NCBI RefSeq assembly: GCF_001981305.1
Contig: NZ_MSCW01000002.1
Location: 62,001-126,000, forward strand
Length of the DNA stretch: 64,000 bases
Origin: Marinobacter lutaoensis
GTDB taxonomy: Bacteria > Pseudomonadota > Gammaproteobacteria > Pseudomonadales > Oleiphilaceae
Reading direction: 5' to 3'
A model generated the notes under the pieces. The model was not told the origin of the DNA. It worked only from the letters and a program-made list of their open reading frames with translations, and made no database searches. Both the position numbers and the translations under genes were made by a program. Positions 1 through 9,582 of the stretch are shown here, piece by piece; the stretch's first letter is position 1, and each line of letters opens with the position of its first letter.

Positions 1-187
1 TGACATCGAACCGGGCGTTGCGGATCAGGTCGTCGCAGTCAATCAGATCGGGACACCAGGTGGCGTCCGGGTCCAGCTCCGGAGCCCCACGCAGCAGCGC
101 TTCCAGCCAGAGGAAGTCAACATGGTGAGGTGTCAGCACCAGCACACGTAACTGATCTGGCCTCGACGTCTCCAGGGGCAGTGTCAT
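1..187 (-). CDS. Partial protein of unknown function, N-terminus only (possible response-regulator-like domain)
   Basis: An open frame runs from an ATG at 187 down to the window edge and codes for about 62 residues with no stop. The N-terminus has a hydrophobic beta-strand-like stretch (RVLVLTPHHVDFLWLEALL) that resembles the start of a receiver or receiver-like domain, but no phospho-acceptor aspartate can be confirmed in this fragment. It is divergent from rep, with about 140 bases between them to hold both promoters. The family assignment is a guess from fold-like patterning; only the open frame itself is seen directly. Confidence 0.5.
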   Translation of the reverse strand, partial: MTLPLETSRPDQLRVLVLTPHHVDFLWLEALLRGAPELDPDATWCPDLIDCDDLIRNARFDV

Positions 188-330
188 CAAACAGTGTCCA
201 TTCAGGCGTATACGGCGGAGTCCATTCTAGGAATCATAGACGATACATGGCGAAGGTACAGCGTCGCCGGCTGTTGTAGAATGGTTGATCGTGTCATTTC
301 AGCCGCTGATTCCACCCTGGTCCAAAATTT

Positions 331-2352
331 GTGAACAAGCTCAACCCCCGACAACGCGAAGCGGTCCGCTACGCCGACGGCCCCCTGCTGGTGCTGGCCG
401 GGGCCGGCAGCGGGAAAACCAGCGTGATCACCCGCAAGATCGCCTACCTGATCGAGGAAATCGGGATTCCCGGACGGCACATCGCCGCCGTCACCTTCAC
501 CAACAAGGCCGCCCGGGAAATGAAGGAACGGGTGGGCCGCATCGTCGAGCGCGACAAGGCCCGCGGCCTGATCGTCTCCACTTTCCATAACCTGGGTCTG
601 AACATCATCCGCGAGGAACACCCGCATCTGGGCTACCATCCCGGCTTTTCCATCTTCGACGCGGAGGACGCCAAGGCCCTGCTGCAGGACCTGATGCTAC
701 AGGAAGCCACCGCCGAGGCCGGCGACGAGCTGAACGACGTGCAGATGACCATTTCCGCCTGGAAAAACGCCATGCGCGGCCCGGAACAGGCCTTGAGCCG
801 GGCCGCGGACGAACGGGAGCAGCGCATTGCGCGAGTCTACCAGCGTTACAACGAATACCTGAAGGCCTACAACGCGGTGGACTTCGACGATCTGATTCTG
901 CTGCCGGTCCAGCTGTTCAGGAACTGTCCGGACGTGCTTGCCAAGTGGCGGCGCAAGATCCGCTACATGCTGGTGGACGAATACCAGGACACCAACCTGT
1001 GCCAGTACGAACTGGTGAAGCTGATCGTGGCCGAGCGGGCGGCCTTCACCGTGGTCGGCGATGACGACCAATCCATCTATGCCTGGCGGGGGGCCCGGCC
1101 GGAAAACCTGGCGCAGCTGAAGGAGGACTTCCCCAGCCTGAAAATCGTCAAGCTGGAACAGAACTACCGTTCCACCGGCCGCATCCTGCGCTGCGCCAAC
1201 ACCGTGATCGCCAACAACCCCCACGTGTTCGAGAAGGCGCTGTGGAGCGATCACACCATCGGTGAGGAAATCCGCATCATCCGCTGCCGCAACGAAGACG
1301 CCGAGGCGGAACGGATCGCCACCGAAATCCTCGACCACAAGCTGAAGAACGGGCTGGCGTTCCGGGACTTCGCCGTCCTGTACCGGGGCAACCATCAGTC
1401 CCGTCTGCTGGAGATGAAACTGCAGGCGTATCAGATTCCCTACCGGATGTCCGGCGGCCAGTCGTTCTTCGCCAAGAACGAAATCAAGGACGCCATGGCC
1501 TACTTGCGACTGCTGATCAACCCGGACGACGACGCCGCCTTCCTGCGGGTGGTGAACGTCCCCCGCCGGGAAATCGGCCCGCGCACCCTGGAGCAGCTGA
1601 GCCACTATGCCCGGGCCCGGGAGGTCAGCCTGTTCCGGGCCCTCGGCGATCTGGGAGCCGAAGCCCACGTGACCGAAAAGGGGCTGGACCGCCTGCGGCG
1701 ATTCGCCCACTGGGTGCAGAAGACCTGCGAGCGCCTGTATCAGGAAGATCCGGTGCCGGTGATCAAGCAGCTGTTCACCGACATCGAGTACGAGGAGTGG
1801 CTGCACCAGCATTCCGGCAGTCCCAAGCAGGCGGAGCGGCGCATGGAGAACATCTGGTACCTGGTGGAGTCGATCCGGCGCATGCTCGACGACGGCAAGG
1901 GCACCGCCGACGAGATCGGCATCGAGGACGCCATCAGCCGGCTGGTGCTGCGGGACATGATGGAGCAGCGAGAGGAGGAGGACGACAGCGACAAGGTCCA
2001 GCTGATGACCCTGCACGCCTCCAAGGGGCTGGAGTTTCCCCACGTGTTCATCATGGGCCTGGAGGAAGAGATCCTGCCGCACCGTACCAGCATCGAGGAA
2101 GGCAACATCGAGGAGGAGCGGCGGCTGATGTACGTGGGGATCACCCGAGCCCGGGAAACCCTGACCCTGACCTACGCCGCCACCCGCAAGCAGTACGGTG
2201 AAAAAATCGAGACCATCCCCAGCCGTTTTCTGGACGAGCTGCCGGAGGAAGACCTGCGCTGGGAAGGGCTGGGAGAACAGGATCGGGAAGCTAACCAGAA
2301 AAAGGGCAAGGCCACCCTCAGTGCCCTGCTCGGGGATCTCGGCGGGCTGTAA
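331..2352 (+). CDS. rep: ATP-dependent DNA helicase Rep
   Basis: This is a superfamily 1A 3'-5' DNA helicase of 673 residues, the same length as E. coli Rep, which helps replication forks past bound proteins. The Walker A motif GAGSGKT is at residues 24-30, followed by TFTNKAA, the Walker B region LVDEYQDTN, GDDDQSIYAWRGA, QNYRS and the C-terminal motifs LMTLHASKGLEFP and VGITRA. These stretches match E. coli Rep more closely than UvrD. The start is GTG at 331, giving the typical Rep N-terminus (LNPRQREAV). It is transcribed alone and convergent with the cytochrome c5 gene, with a hairpin terminator between them. The assignment is secure. Confidence 0.96.
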   Translation: MNKLNPRQREAVRYADGPLLVLAGAGSGKTSVITRKIAYLIEEIGIPGRHIAAVTFTNKAAREMKERVGRIVERDKARGLIVSTFHNLGLNIIREEHPHLGYHPGFSIFDAEDAKALLQDLMLQEATAEAGDELNDVQMTISAWKNAMRGPEQALSRAADEREQRIARVYQRYNEYLKAYNAVDFDDLILLPVQLFRNCPDVLAKWRRKIRYMLVDEYQDTNLCQYELVKLIVAERAAFTVVGDDDQSIYAWRGARPENLAQLKEDFPSLKIVKLEQNYRSTGRILRCANTVIANNPHVFEKALWSDHTIGEEIRIIRCRNEDAEAERIATEILDHKLKNGLAFRDFAVLYRGNHQSRLLEMKLQAYQIPYRMSGGQSFFAKNEIKDAMAYLRLLINPDDDAAFLRVVNVPRREIGPRTLEQLSHYARAREVSLFRALGDLGAEAHVTEKGLDRLRRFAHWVQKTCERLYQEDPVPVIKQLFTDIEYEEWLHQHSGSPKQAERRMENIWYLVESIRRMLDDGKGTADEIGIEDAISRLVLRDMMEQREEEDDSDKVQLMTLHASKGLEFPHVFIMGLEEEILPHRTSIEEGNIEEERRLMYVGITRARETLTLTYAATRKQYGEKIETIPSRFLDELPEEDLRWEGLGEQDREANQKKGKATLSALLGDLGGL

Positions 2353-2357
2353 CGAAA

Positions 2358-2381
2358 AACCCCCGCCATCCGGCGGGGGTT
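2358..2381 (-). terminator. Intrinsic terminator between rep and the cytochrome c gene
   Basis: A perfect 10-bp stem (2358-2367 with 2372-2381) encloses a 4-base loop. Read on the minus strand the stem is followed by a T run (the A run at about 2355-2359), so it best serves the minus-strand cytochrome gene. It probably also stops rep transcripts. Confidence 0.8.
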
Positions 2382-2400
2382 GTGACGAGGGCTCGGGCGC

Positions 2401-2823
2401 TTACTTACTCTGGGAGACCATGTGCTCAACGGCGCTCTTGATCTCCTCGTCCGGGCAGCTGGCGCAACCACCCTTGGCGGGCATGGCGTTGAACCCGTGC
2501 AAGGCGTGATCGATCAGGGTTTCCATGCCCTTCTCAATGCGCGGAGCCCAGGCGTCGTGGTTACCAACCACCGGAGCACCGGCGGCACCCGTGGCGTGGC
2601 AGGCGGAGCACACAGCGTTGAACACTTCGCTGCCGGAACGCGGACCCGCGCTGGCCGCCTGGGCCGGCGCAGCGGCTTCACCACACTCTTCCCCTTGCAG
2701 GCACACCTCGCCGACCGGCTGGATGCGCGCACGGATCTCATCTTCTACGCTTGCCACGGCAACGGCGCCGGCGGTCAGGCCGAAGCCAAGCAGAACAGCA
2801 GCCAGGACTCTCTTCATCTTCAC
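2401..2823 (-). CDS. Cytochrome c5 family periplasmic monoheme cytochrome
   Basis: This is a 140-residue c-type cytochrome. A signal peptide covers about residues 1-24 (MKRVLAAVLLGFGL... ending AVAVAS). The heme-attachment motif CSACH lies in the C-terminal half. An MPAKGGC segment supplies the axial methionine, and the GGCASCPDEE pair of cysteines is typical of the cytochrome c5 family. It should act as a periplasmic electron carrier. The longest frame starts with GTG at 2823, but an ATG two codons further in (2817) is an equally good start. A gene for such a cytochrome next to rep is a common gammaproteobacterial arrangement as far as I recall. Confidence 0.9.
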   Translation of the reverse strand: MKMKRVLAAVLLGFGLTAGAVAVASVEDEIRARIQPVGEVCLQGEECGEAAAPAQAASAGPRSGSEVFNAVCSACHATGAAGAPVVGNHDAWAPRIEKGMETLIDHALHGFNAMPAKGGCASCPDEEIKSAVEHMVSQSK

Positions 2824-3015
2824 AATGCACCTCGCATTTGAGCGTTATAATCGTCGGTCGCCGCATTATAGCGACTGCATCCAGGCAAAAAAACCGAACG
2901 GCGGGGACAGAAATTGATTTCCGCCACTTTAATTGCCATTTCGTAAGCCAACGGGCATATACAATTCGCTACCCTAGCGCCCAAGGCTCTCTTGCAACGT
3001 ACCCAGGACATTCCC

Positions 3016-3354
3016 ATGCCCGGTTTTGACAACAAGCCTTCCCACCCCTGGCGCACGCCGCTGCTGATCCTCGAATTTTCCTCCCTGGCCCTGCTGCTGG
3101 GCAGTATGGCCTGGCTGTCCGGCCAGGCTCAGACCGGCGAGCCGCTGGCGCCCGGCTGGCTGCTGCTCCCCGCCTTGGCCAGCCTGGGGGTGTTCGCCAG
3201 TTTCATCGGATTGATGTACCTGCGCTGGGTGGCGGCCGCCGGAGCCAGGAACCAGGGCCGCCCCAGGGTCGTCTTCGCGTTGCTGGCCGTCACCCTGCTG
3301 GGCATCTGGCTGTACGGCGTCACCAACACTTGGCTCAGCCTGAACACACCGTGA
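3016..3354 (+). CDS. Small three-helix membrane protein of unknown function
   Basis: This 112-residue protein has three clear hydrophobic segments (starting near LLILEFSSLALLLGSMAW, WLLLPALASLGVF and VVFALLAVTLLGIWLYG), with basic residues in the loops. I do not recognise a family. The ATG at 3016 is preferred over the upstream TTG at 2992 because AGGA lies seven bases before it. It ends just before the strong GAGGAGGT site of pldA, so the two are probably co-transcribed. That hints at an envelope role but does not prove one. Confidence 0.75.
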   Translation: MPGFDNKPSHPWRTPLLILEFSSLALLLGSMAWLSGQAQTGEPLAPGWLLLPALASLGVFASFIGLMYLRWVAAAGARNQGRPRVVFALLAVTLLGIWLYGVTNTWLSLNTP

Positions 3355-3367
3355 GGAGGTTTGCCCA

Positions 3368-4444
3368 ATGCCCGCAATGGATGTGACCCGCAGAACCCGC
3401 TGGACCCTGGGCCTGGCCGCCCTCGCCCTGAGTGCCCCGGTGGCGGCCCAGACACCCGACCTGCTGCCGGCGCCGCCGGCCGCACCGGACGACTGCACCC
3501 ACCTCGAGAACGGCGTCCAGCGACTGGCCTGCTACGACGCCCTGTTCGACGCCGAAGCCTCGATGACCGACGCCGACGATCTGGCCTCCGATGAAACCGC
3601 CTCCGATCCGGAACAGCCGGAGGAAGAGGAGAACGTGATGGGGGCACTGGTGAACCGCTACATGGCGGTGGAGAAAGCGCTCTTTTCGTTTTCCGGCAGT
3701 TTCGTCGGGCATCGCCCCACCTACATCCTGCCCATCACCTGGGTGGACACGCCCAACCCCAGCCCCACCAGCCCGCGGCTGGGCAGCACCGGCTACGATT
3801 ACCAGCTGGAACATGAGGAGGCGAAGTATCAGATCAGCTTCAAGGTACCCCTGCTGACCGGCCTGCTGGACGACCGCACCACCCTGTGGTTCGGTTACAC
3901 CCAGCAGTCCTTCTGGCAGGTCTACAATCGGGAGGACTCGGCCCCGTTCCGGGAAACCAACTACGAGCCGGAGATTTTTGTCCGCTACCACGCCGACTGG
4001 AACATCGGCGGGGGCACGGTGAACGGCTTCACCCTCGGCTTCAACCACCAGTCCAACGGTCAGCCCGAACCCCGCTCGCGCAGCTGGAACCGGATCATGG
4101 GGACCGCGGCCTACAGCCACGGCCGCTGGCTGTTCCTGGTCCAGCCCTGGTACCGGATTCCCGAGGACAAGAACGACGACAACGCCGACATCGAGGCCTA
4201 CCTCGGCCACGCCAATTACCAGGTGATCTACAAGCTGACCGAGGATCGCACCTTTTCCCTGCGGCTGATGAACAATCTGCGTTCCACCAACCGGACCTCG
4301 GTGGAGTTCGGCTACAGCTTTCCGATGGGCGACACCATCAAGGGTTTTTTCCAGTACTACAACGGCTACGGCGAGAGCCTGATCGACTACAACCACCGGA
4401 TCGAACGATTCGGCGTCGGCATCATGCTCAACGACTGGTTCTGA
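3368..4444 (+). CDS. pldA: Outer membrane phospholipase A1
   Basis: This is a 358-residue PldA-family outer-membrane phospholipase, which hydrolyses phospholipids that reach the outer leaflet. The signal peptide ends near residue 27 (LSAPVAAQ). The N-terminal part contains the family's ACYDALFDAE motif. The catalytic His and Ser lie in NHQSNGQ, followed by RSRSWNRI, which holds the conserved calcium-site and Asn residues. The C-terminal strands end in GIMLNDWF, a typical beta-barrel terminus with a final aromatic. GAGGAGGT lies eight bases before the ATG. The gene is convergent with bfr. The N-terminal extension before the barrel is acidic and longer than in E. coli. Confidence 0.93.
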   Translation: MPAMDVTRRTRWTLGLAALALSAPVAAQTPDLLPAPPAAPDDCTHLENGVQRLACYDALFDAEASMTDADDLASDETASDPEQPEEEENVMGALVNRYMAVEKALFSFSGSFVGHRPTYILPITWVDTPNPSPTSPRLGSTGYDYQLEHEEAKYQISFKVPLLTGLLDDRTTLWFGYTQQSFWQVYNREDSAPFRETNYEPEIFVRYHADWNIGGGTVNGFTLGFNHQSNGQPEPRSRSWNRIMGTAAYSHGRWLFLVQPWYRIPEDKNDDNADIEAYLGHANYQVIYKLTEDRTFSLRLMNNLRSTNRTSVEFGYSFPMGDTIKGFFQYYNGYGESLIDYNHRIERFGVGIMLNDWF

Positions 4445-4474
4445 TCAGCACCCACGCCGTGCCATCCACCCGGC

Positions 4475-4954
4475 TCAGTCGTCCGCCGGTGACGACTGCA
4501 GCTGGATGTAGTTCTGTATACCCATCTGGGAAATCATCTCCAGCTGAGTCTCCAGCCAGTCGATGTGCTCCTCCTCGCTGTCGAGGATGCTGCGGAACAG
4601 GGCGCGGGTGGTGTAGTCCTGCACCTGCTCGCAGTAGGCGATGGCTTCCTTCAGGTCAGCGTGGGCAATCTGCTCCAGCTTGAGGTCGCACTCCAGCATT
4701 TCCTGGACGTTTTCGCCCACCAGGAGCTTGTTGAGGTCTTGCAGGTTGGGCAGCCCATCCAAAAACAAAATCCGCTCGATCAGCTGATCGGCGTGCTTCA
4801 TCTCGTCGATGGACTCTTCGTATTCCTTGGCCGCCAGCTTGGTGATGCCCCAGTCTCGGTACATACGGGAATGGAGAAAATACTGGTTGATGGCGGTCAG
4901 TTCGTTGGCGAGGACTTTATTGAGGTATTGAATGACTTTTTTGTCGCCTTTCAT
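4475..4954 (-). CDS. bfr: Bacterioferritin (heme-containing iron storage protein)
   Basis: This is a 159-residue ferritin-like subunit that forms a 24-mer which oxidises and stores iron. All ferroxidase ligands fall at the standard positions: Glu18, Glu51, His54, Glu94, Glu127 and His130, with Tyr25 nearby. The heme ligand Met52 is present (DEMKHADQ), so this is a heme-binding Bfr and not a plain ferritin. bfd lies upstream on the same strand but is separated by a terminator, so bfr has its own promoter. That leader carries a perfect 9-bp inverted repeat whose inner arm includes the ribosome binding site. Confidence 0.96.
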   Translation of the reverse strand: MKGDKKVIQYLNKVLANELTAINQYFLHSRMYRDWGITKLAAKEYEESIDEMKHADQLIERILFLDGLPNLQDLNKLLVGENVQEMLECDLKLEQIAHADLKEAIAYCEQVQDYTTRALFRSILDSEEEHIDWLETQLEMISQMGIQNYIQLQSSPADD

Positions 4955-4963
4955 AGCCGGCTT

Positions 4964-4992
4964 CCTAATGACGTGATGGATCAGTCATTAGG
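4964..4992 (-). promoter_or_regulatory. Perfect 9-bp inverted repeat in the bfr leader, overlapping the ribosome binding site
   Basis: CCTAATGAC (4964-4972) and GTCATTAGG (4984-4992) are exact reverse complements with 11 bases between. On the minus strand the arm nearest the gene reads GTCATTAGG followed by AAG, so the AGGAAG ribosome site of bfr is partly inside the stem. It could be a dimeric repressor operator or an RNA hairpin that occludes translation. The sequence does not distinguish these. Confidence 0.6.
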
Positions 4993-5015
4993 ATAGCGGC
5001 TCAGGCGCCAATAAT

Positions 5016-5039
5016 AAAAACGGAGTTTTGCATACTCCG
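5016..5039 (-). terminator. Intrinsic terminator downstream of bfd
   Basis: On the minus strand the stem CGGAGT/ACTCCG (5034-5039 with 5021-5026) has a 7-base loop and is followed directly by five T. It lies just past the bfd stop codon and separates bfd transcription from bfr. Confidence 0.8.
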
Positions 5040-5043
5040 CAGA

Positions 5044-5250
5044 TCAGGCTGGTTGAGCGAGCAGGTTGGCCAGCGTCAGATAGTCCTGGGAACGGCATTC
5101 CCGGAGGATTTCACGCGCCATGGACGCGCAACGACCACACTGGGTTCCAACCCCCAGTTCCTTGCCAAGCTGACGTACCGAGTGCACCCCGTTTTCCGCC
5201 GCCTCCCGGATATCCCGGTCGGTAATGCCATGGCACAGGCAAACGTACAT
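5044..5250 (-). CDS. bfd: Bacterioferritin-associated ferredoxin
   Basis: This is a 68-residue [2Fe-2S] protein of the Bfd/Fer2_BFD family. It binds Bfr and passes electrons to the stored ferric iron so that iron can be released. The four cluster cysteines are at residues 4, 6, 38 and 41 (VCLCHG and CGRC). It lies one gene away from bfr, its functional partner. A Fur-box-like sequence sits about 30 bases upstream of the start, matching the known induction of bfd under iron starvation. Confidence 0.95.
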   Translation of the reverse strand: MYVCLCHGITDRDIREAAENGVHSVRQLGKELGVGTQCGRCASMAREILRECRSQDYLTLANLLAQPA

Positions 5251-5281
5251 ACAACATCCTCACCCAACCAACAAACTGAGT

Positions 5282-5300
5282 GATAATTATTGTTATTTAA
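5282..5300 (-). promoter_or_regulatory. Putative Fur box upstream of bfd
   Basis: Positions 5282-5300 read on the minus strand match the 19-bp Fur consensus (GATAATGATAATCATTATC) at about 13 positions by eye. The site is in the 58-base gap between the pepQ stop and the bfd start, where the bfd promoter must be. Confidence 0.6.
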
Positions 5301-5308
5301 ATCAGGGA

Positions 5309-6598
5309 TTACAACCCCCCTCGTGTCAGATTTTGAGCACCGGACGCCAGAACCGCGACATTGTCCTCGATCCGGATGCCGCCACACCCCATGAGTTCCG
5401 CCAGCAAGGTCTGGTCCAGGTGGCGGCCCTGGGGGCCGTCCAGCAGAGGCTGCAACAACGACGGGATGAAATAAAGGCCGGGCTCGATGGTGACCACCAT
5501 GCCGGGCTCCAGGGTACGGGTCAGACGCAGGAAGGGGGCGTCGGCAGGCGGCGGCACCGGCCGGCCGGCCACGTCGTGCACCTGGATGCCAAGGAAGTGG
5601 CCGATGCCGTGGGGGAAGAAGGCCCGGGTCACCCCCGTTGCCACCTGATCCTCCTCCGACAGCCCGCGTACCAGGCCACTGGCGCTCAGAAGCGCGGCGA
5701 TCCCCAGGTGGGCCTTGCGATGGATCTCGACGTACGACACGCCCGGTGCCACCAAGGCACACAGGCGTTGCTGCAGCTGCTCCAGACCATGGATCAAGGC
5801 CGCGAACCGCCCTTCCCCCGGGCCGGCGGTGGTGCGGGTGATGTCCGAGCAGTACCCCCGGTAGCGGACACCGGCGTCGATCAACAGGCTGCGGGACCGG
5901 CCCGGCGGCCGGGTGTCGTAGAATTGGTAGTGCAGGGTACCGGCGTGCTCGTTCAGGCCGATGATGCTGTGATAGGGCGCCTCCGCCTCCCGCTGCCGGG
6001 TCGCCCGCTGATAGGCCAGGCTGATGCCGAATTCGCTCTCACCTTCGGCGAAGGCATCCCGGGCCGCCCGGTGCCCGGCCAGGGCACGGCGGTTGGCTTC
6101 CGCCAGGCAGGCCAGCTCGTAGCCGGTTTTGCGCACCCGGGTTTCATCCAGAGCCGCCAGCAGCGGCCCTGGGTTGTGCTCGCCGGGGACACCGGCCAGC
6201 AGCGCCGGGTCGCCGATCACCGCCAGGCGCCCGGGCTGCGTCAGGGCTGGCGCCTCCGGACGCTGGCGGCGGTGCAGTTCAAAATACGCCCGCCAGGGCT
6301 CATCGGGCAGTTCCGGCGTGGCATGCCAGAAGTCCACCGGCTGATACAGCCAGAGCACCGGCGCCCGGCCCGGCCGGAACCACAGCCAGCTGTGCTCCTG
6401 CCCCGCCAGACCGGTCCAGTGCACGAAGGGACCGTAGCCGTGAAATACCCAGGACTGGTCGTCACCATACCGGTATGGCGCCGCGCCCGAGGCGATCAGC
6501 ACACTGTCGTAGCCATGCTCGGCCAATACGGTTTCGTAGCGGGACTGGAGTTCGGACAGGTGGTCCCGTTGCAGGGACAGCAGGGTCGGATCAGGCAT
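5309..6598 (-). CDS. pepQ: Xaa-Pro dipeptidase (M24B metallopeptidase)
   Basis: This 429-residue cytosolic peptidase resembles E. coli PepQ (443 residues) and hydrolyses dipeptides with a C-terminal proline. The N-terminal creatinase-like domain covers about residues 1-165, and the pita-bread catalytic domain follows. Metal ligands are visible in DAGVRYRGYCSDITRT (two Asp), HGIGHFLG (His), LEPGMVVTIEPG (Glu) and GGIRIEDNV (Glu). Its start lies inside the end of the LysR gene (8-base overlap), so the two are translated from one transcript. PepQ-type enzymes also hydrolyse some organophosphates. Confidence 0.92.
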   Translation of the reverse strand: MPDPTLLSLQRDHLSELQSRYETVLAEHGYDSVLIASGAAPYRYGDDQSWVFHGYGPFVHWTGLAGQEHSWLWFRPGRAPVLWLYQPVDFWHATPELPDEPWRAYFELHRRQRPEAPALTQPGRLAVIGDPALLAGVPGEHNPGPLLAALDETRVRKTGYELACLAEANRRALAGHRAARDAFAEGESEFGISLAYQRATRQREAEAPYHSIIGLNEHAGTLHYQFYDTRPPGRSRSLLIDAGVRYRGYCSDITRTTAGPGEGRFAALIHGLEQLQQRLCALVAPGVSYVEIHRKAHLGIAALLSASGLVRGLSEEDQVATGVTRAFFPHGIGHFLGIQVHDVAGRPVPPPADAPFLRLTRTLEPGMVVTIEPGLYFIPSLLQPLLDGPQGRHLDQTLLAELMGCGGIRIEDNVAVLASGAQNLTRGGL

Positions 6599-7505
6599 GT
6601 TGGCTTTCCAGTTGTTTCCAGAGCGTCAGCAGGTCGTCGGAACGGGCTTCCCGGAGCCGGATCAGCCGGATTTCCAGGGGCACGTCCCAGCGTTCGTCGC
6701 CGGCACGGACCAGGCGACCGAACTGTTCACTGCGTTCGGTCATGCGTTGGGGCAGCCAGCCCATGCCAAAGCCCTGCTTGACCAGGGCTTTGATACTGGC
6801 GGACTGGGTGTTTTCGTTCAACGGCAGCAGGTTGACGGCCTGATTCAGGCGCGCCAGGTGCGCCTCGATGGCGGACTGCAGGAAACCACGGCTGTGGTAG
6901 GCAATCAGCGGCACCGGTTGTTCAGGGCTACCGGGCAGCGGGAAGCGGGGCGCCCCCTGATCGGTGGCCACGCTGACCGGCACCAGGTTTTCCTGGGCCA
7001 GCACCAGCCAGTCGAAGCGCTCCGGCGTCAGCCGTTCGCCCCAGGGCAGGTCCCGATGCCAGTAACACAGCACCAGTTCGCACTCGCCGGCCTCCAGGGC
7101 ATCCAGGAACTGCTCGCCAATCCAGTTGGTGGCCTTGAGGTTCAGTTGCAGCCGCTCGGCGATGCCGGCGCGCCTGGCCCAGCCCTGGTAGAAGTGAGAG
7201 AACAAGCCCTGGGTGGAGCCGACGCTGATGCGGGCGGAGGCTTCCGCTTCCAGCGCCGCGATGCGCTCACGGGTGTCACGGACATCCCGGGTGACGCGCT
7301 CGCACAGTTCCAGGAACATCTCCCCGGCCGGGGTCAGTGACAGCGGCAGGGTCTGGCGGTGGATCAGGGTGGCCCCCATCGCCTCTTCCAGAAGCTTGAT
7401 GCGCCGACTGAACGTCGGTTGACTCACGTGCTGCAACTCGGCCGCACGCGAGAAATGGCGCGTCCGCGCCAACGCCATGAAGTCTTCTAGCCAGCGTATT
7501 TCCAT
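6591..7505 (-). CDS. LysR-family transcriptional regulator, HypT/YjiE-like
   Basis: This is a 304-residue LysR regulator. The N-terminal winged helix (MEIRWLEDFMALARTRHFSR..., with VSQPTFSRRIKLLEE as recognition helix region) covers residues 1-62, and a periplasmic-binding-like effector domain follows. The WLEDF start, the RQTLPLSLTPAG stretch and the late GMGWLPQRM motif resemble the hypochlorite-responsive regulator HypT (YjiE) of E. coli. That similarity is by eye, and the effector remains unknown. It overlaps pepQ by 8 bases, so the regulator and the peptidase share an operon. No divergent target gene is next to it. Confidence 0.85.
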   Translation of the reverse strand: MEIRWLEDFMALARTRHFSRAAELQHVSQPTFSRRIKLLEEAMGATLIHRQTLPLSLTPAGEMFLELCERVTRDVRDTRERIAALEAEASARISVGSTQGLFSHFYQGWARRAGIAERLQLNLKATNWIGEQFLDALEAGECELVLCYWHRDLPWGERLTPERFDWLVLAQENLVPVSVATDQGAPRFPLPGSPEQPVPLIAYHSRGFLQSAIEAHLARLNQAVNLLPLNENTQSASIKALVKQGFGMGWLPQRMTERSEQFGRLVRAGDERWDVPLEIRLIRLREARSDDLLTLWKQLESQHA

Positions 7506-7571
7506 GGTGATTCCGGGAGTCGAACCATCGAACGGGTGCTGCAGGCATCATAGCCCACCGCCGCCGCTCCG

Positions 7572-8578
<1,007 letters not shown>

Positions 8579-8582
<4 letters not shown>

Positions 8583-9578
8583 GACTCGGCCTCCTGCATG
8601 CGTTTCTCCTGTTCAATCAGGTTGCTCACTTCGTAACAGGCCACGTCCACGTTGCCGGAACGGACATAATCCGGCATCGACCGCCGGCACTGCTCGCTGG
8701 CGAAGCGGCAGCGGGGGTGGAAGGGGCACCCCGAGGGCACGTTCTTCAGCGACGGCATGGAGCCGGGGATCTGGTACAATCGCCCCCCCCGGCTCCCCCA
8801 TCTGCGGCAGCGCGTTGATCAGACCCTGGGTGTAGGGGTGCTGGGCGTCGTTGATGATTTCCCGGGTCGGTCCCTGTTCGATGATTCGGCCGGAATACAT
8901 CACCAGCATGCGTTGGGTCACCTGGGACACCACGCCAAGATCGTGGGTGATCAGCATCAGCGCCACATTCTCACGCTCGCACAGCTCCAGCAACAGGGCC
9001 ATGATCTCCGCCTGAATGGTAACGTCCAGGGCGGTGGTGGGTTCGTCGGCGATGATGATATCCGGGTCCAGCAGCAGCGCGATGGCGATGATCACCCGCT
9101 GCCGCATCCCCCCGGACAATTCGTGCGGATACTGGTCCAGACGCTTTTCCGGCGACGGAATCTGCACCTTGCGCAGCCGGTCCAGGGCAATCTCCCGGGC
9201 CTGCCGGCGGCTGATCTTACGGTGCGCCTGGATCGCCTCGACCATCTGAGTGCCGATGGTCAGCACCGGGTTCAGGGTCATCATCGGGTCCTGGAAGATC
9301 ATGGCGATGCGGTTGCCACGGATTCGGCGCAGCTCGCGCTCGCTCATGGCGGCCAGGTCCCGGCCTTCAAACAGGATCTGGCCACCGGCGATGTAGCCGG
9401 GCTTGGCGATCAGGTTGAGAATGGAGAAGGCGGCCACGGACTTGCCGGCACCGGACTCCCCCACCAGCCCCAGGCGCTCGCCCTTGTCCAGGGAGAAGCT
9501 GATACGGCGCAGAGCCTTGAGGTCGCCGCCCCGCACCGCGAAGCGGACATCGAGGTCTTTGACTTCCAACAGTGCCAT
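8579..9578 (-). pseudogene. Dipeptide ABC transporter ATPase, DppD/OppD type, frameshifted at a G8 tract
   Basis: From the ATG at 9578 the frame encodes a normal DppD-type ATPase: Walker A GESGAGKS, signature LSGGMRQR, Walker B IIADEPTTALDVT and switch LITHDLGVV. After about residue 262 (LPQMGEPGG) the frame leaves the family pattern and reads nonsense to a stop at 8613. The expected C-terminus (LYQIPGSMPSLKNVP, then the Cys-rich GCPFHPRCRFASEQC) continues in another frame to 8579. The switch lies at eight G on the minus strand (8783-8790 as C). Seven G would give an intact protein of 332 residues ending in an ATGA overlap with the next gene. It is either a sequencing indel or a real frameshift. 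Confidence 0.88.
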
Positions 9579-9582
9579 GGCG

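Noticed and set aside
697..2082. 461-codon minus-strand frame inside rep
   Set aside because: It is fully covered by rep, whose motifs are unmistakable; composition is that of an antisense shadow.
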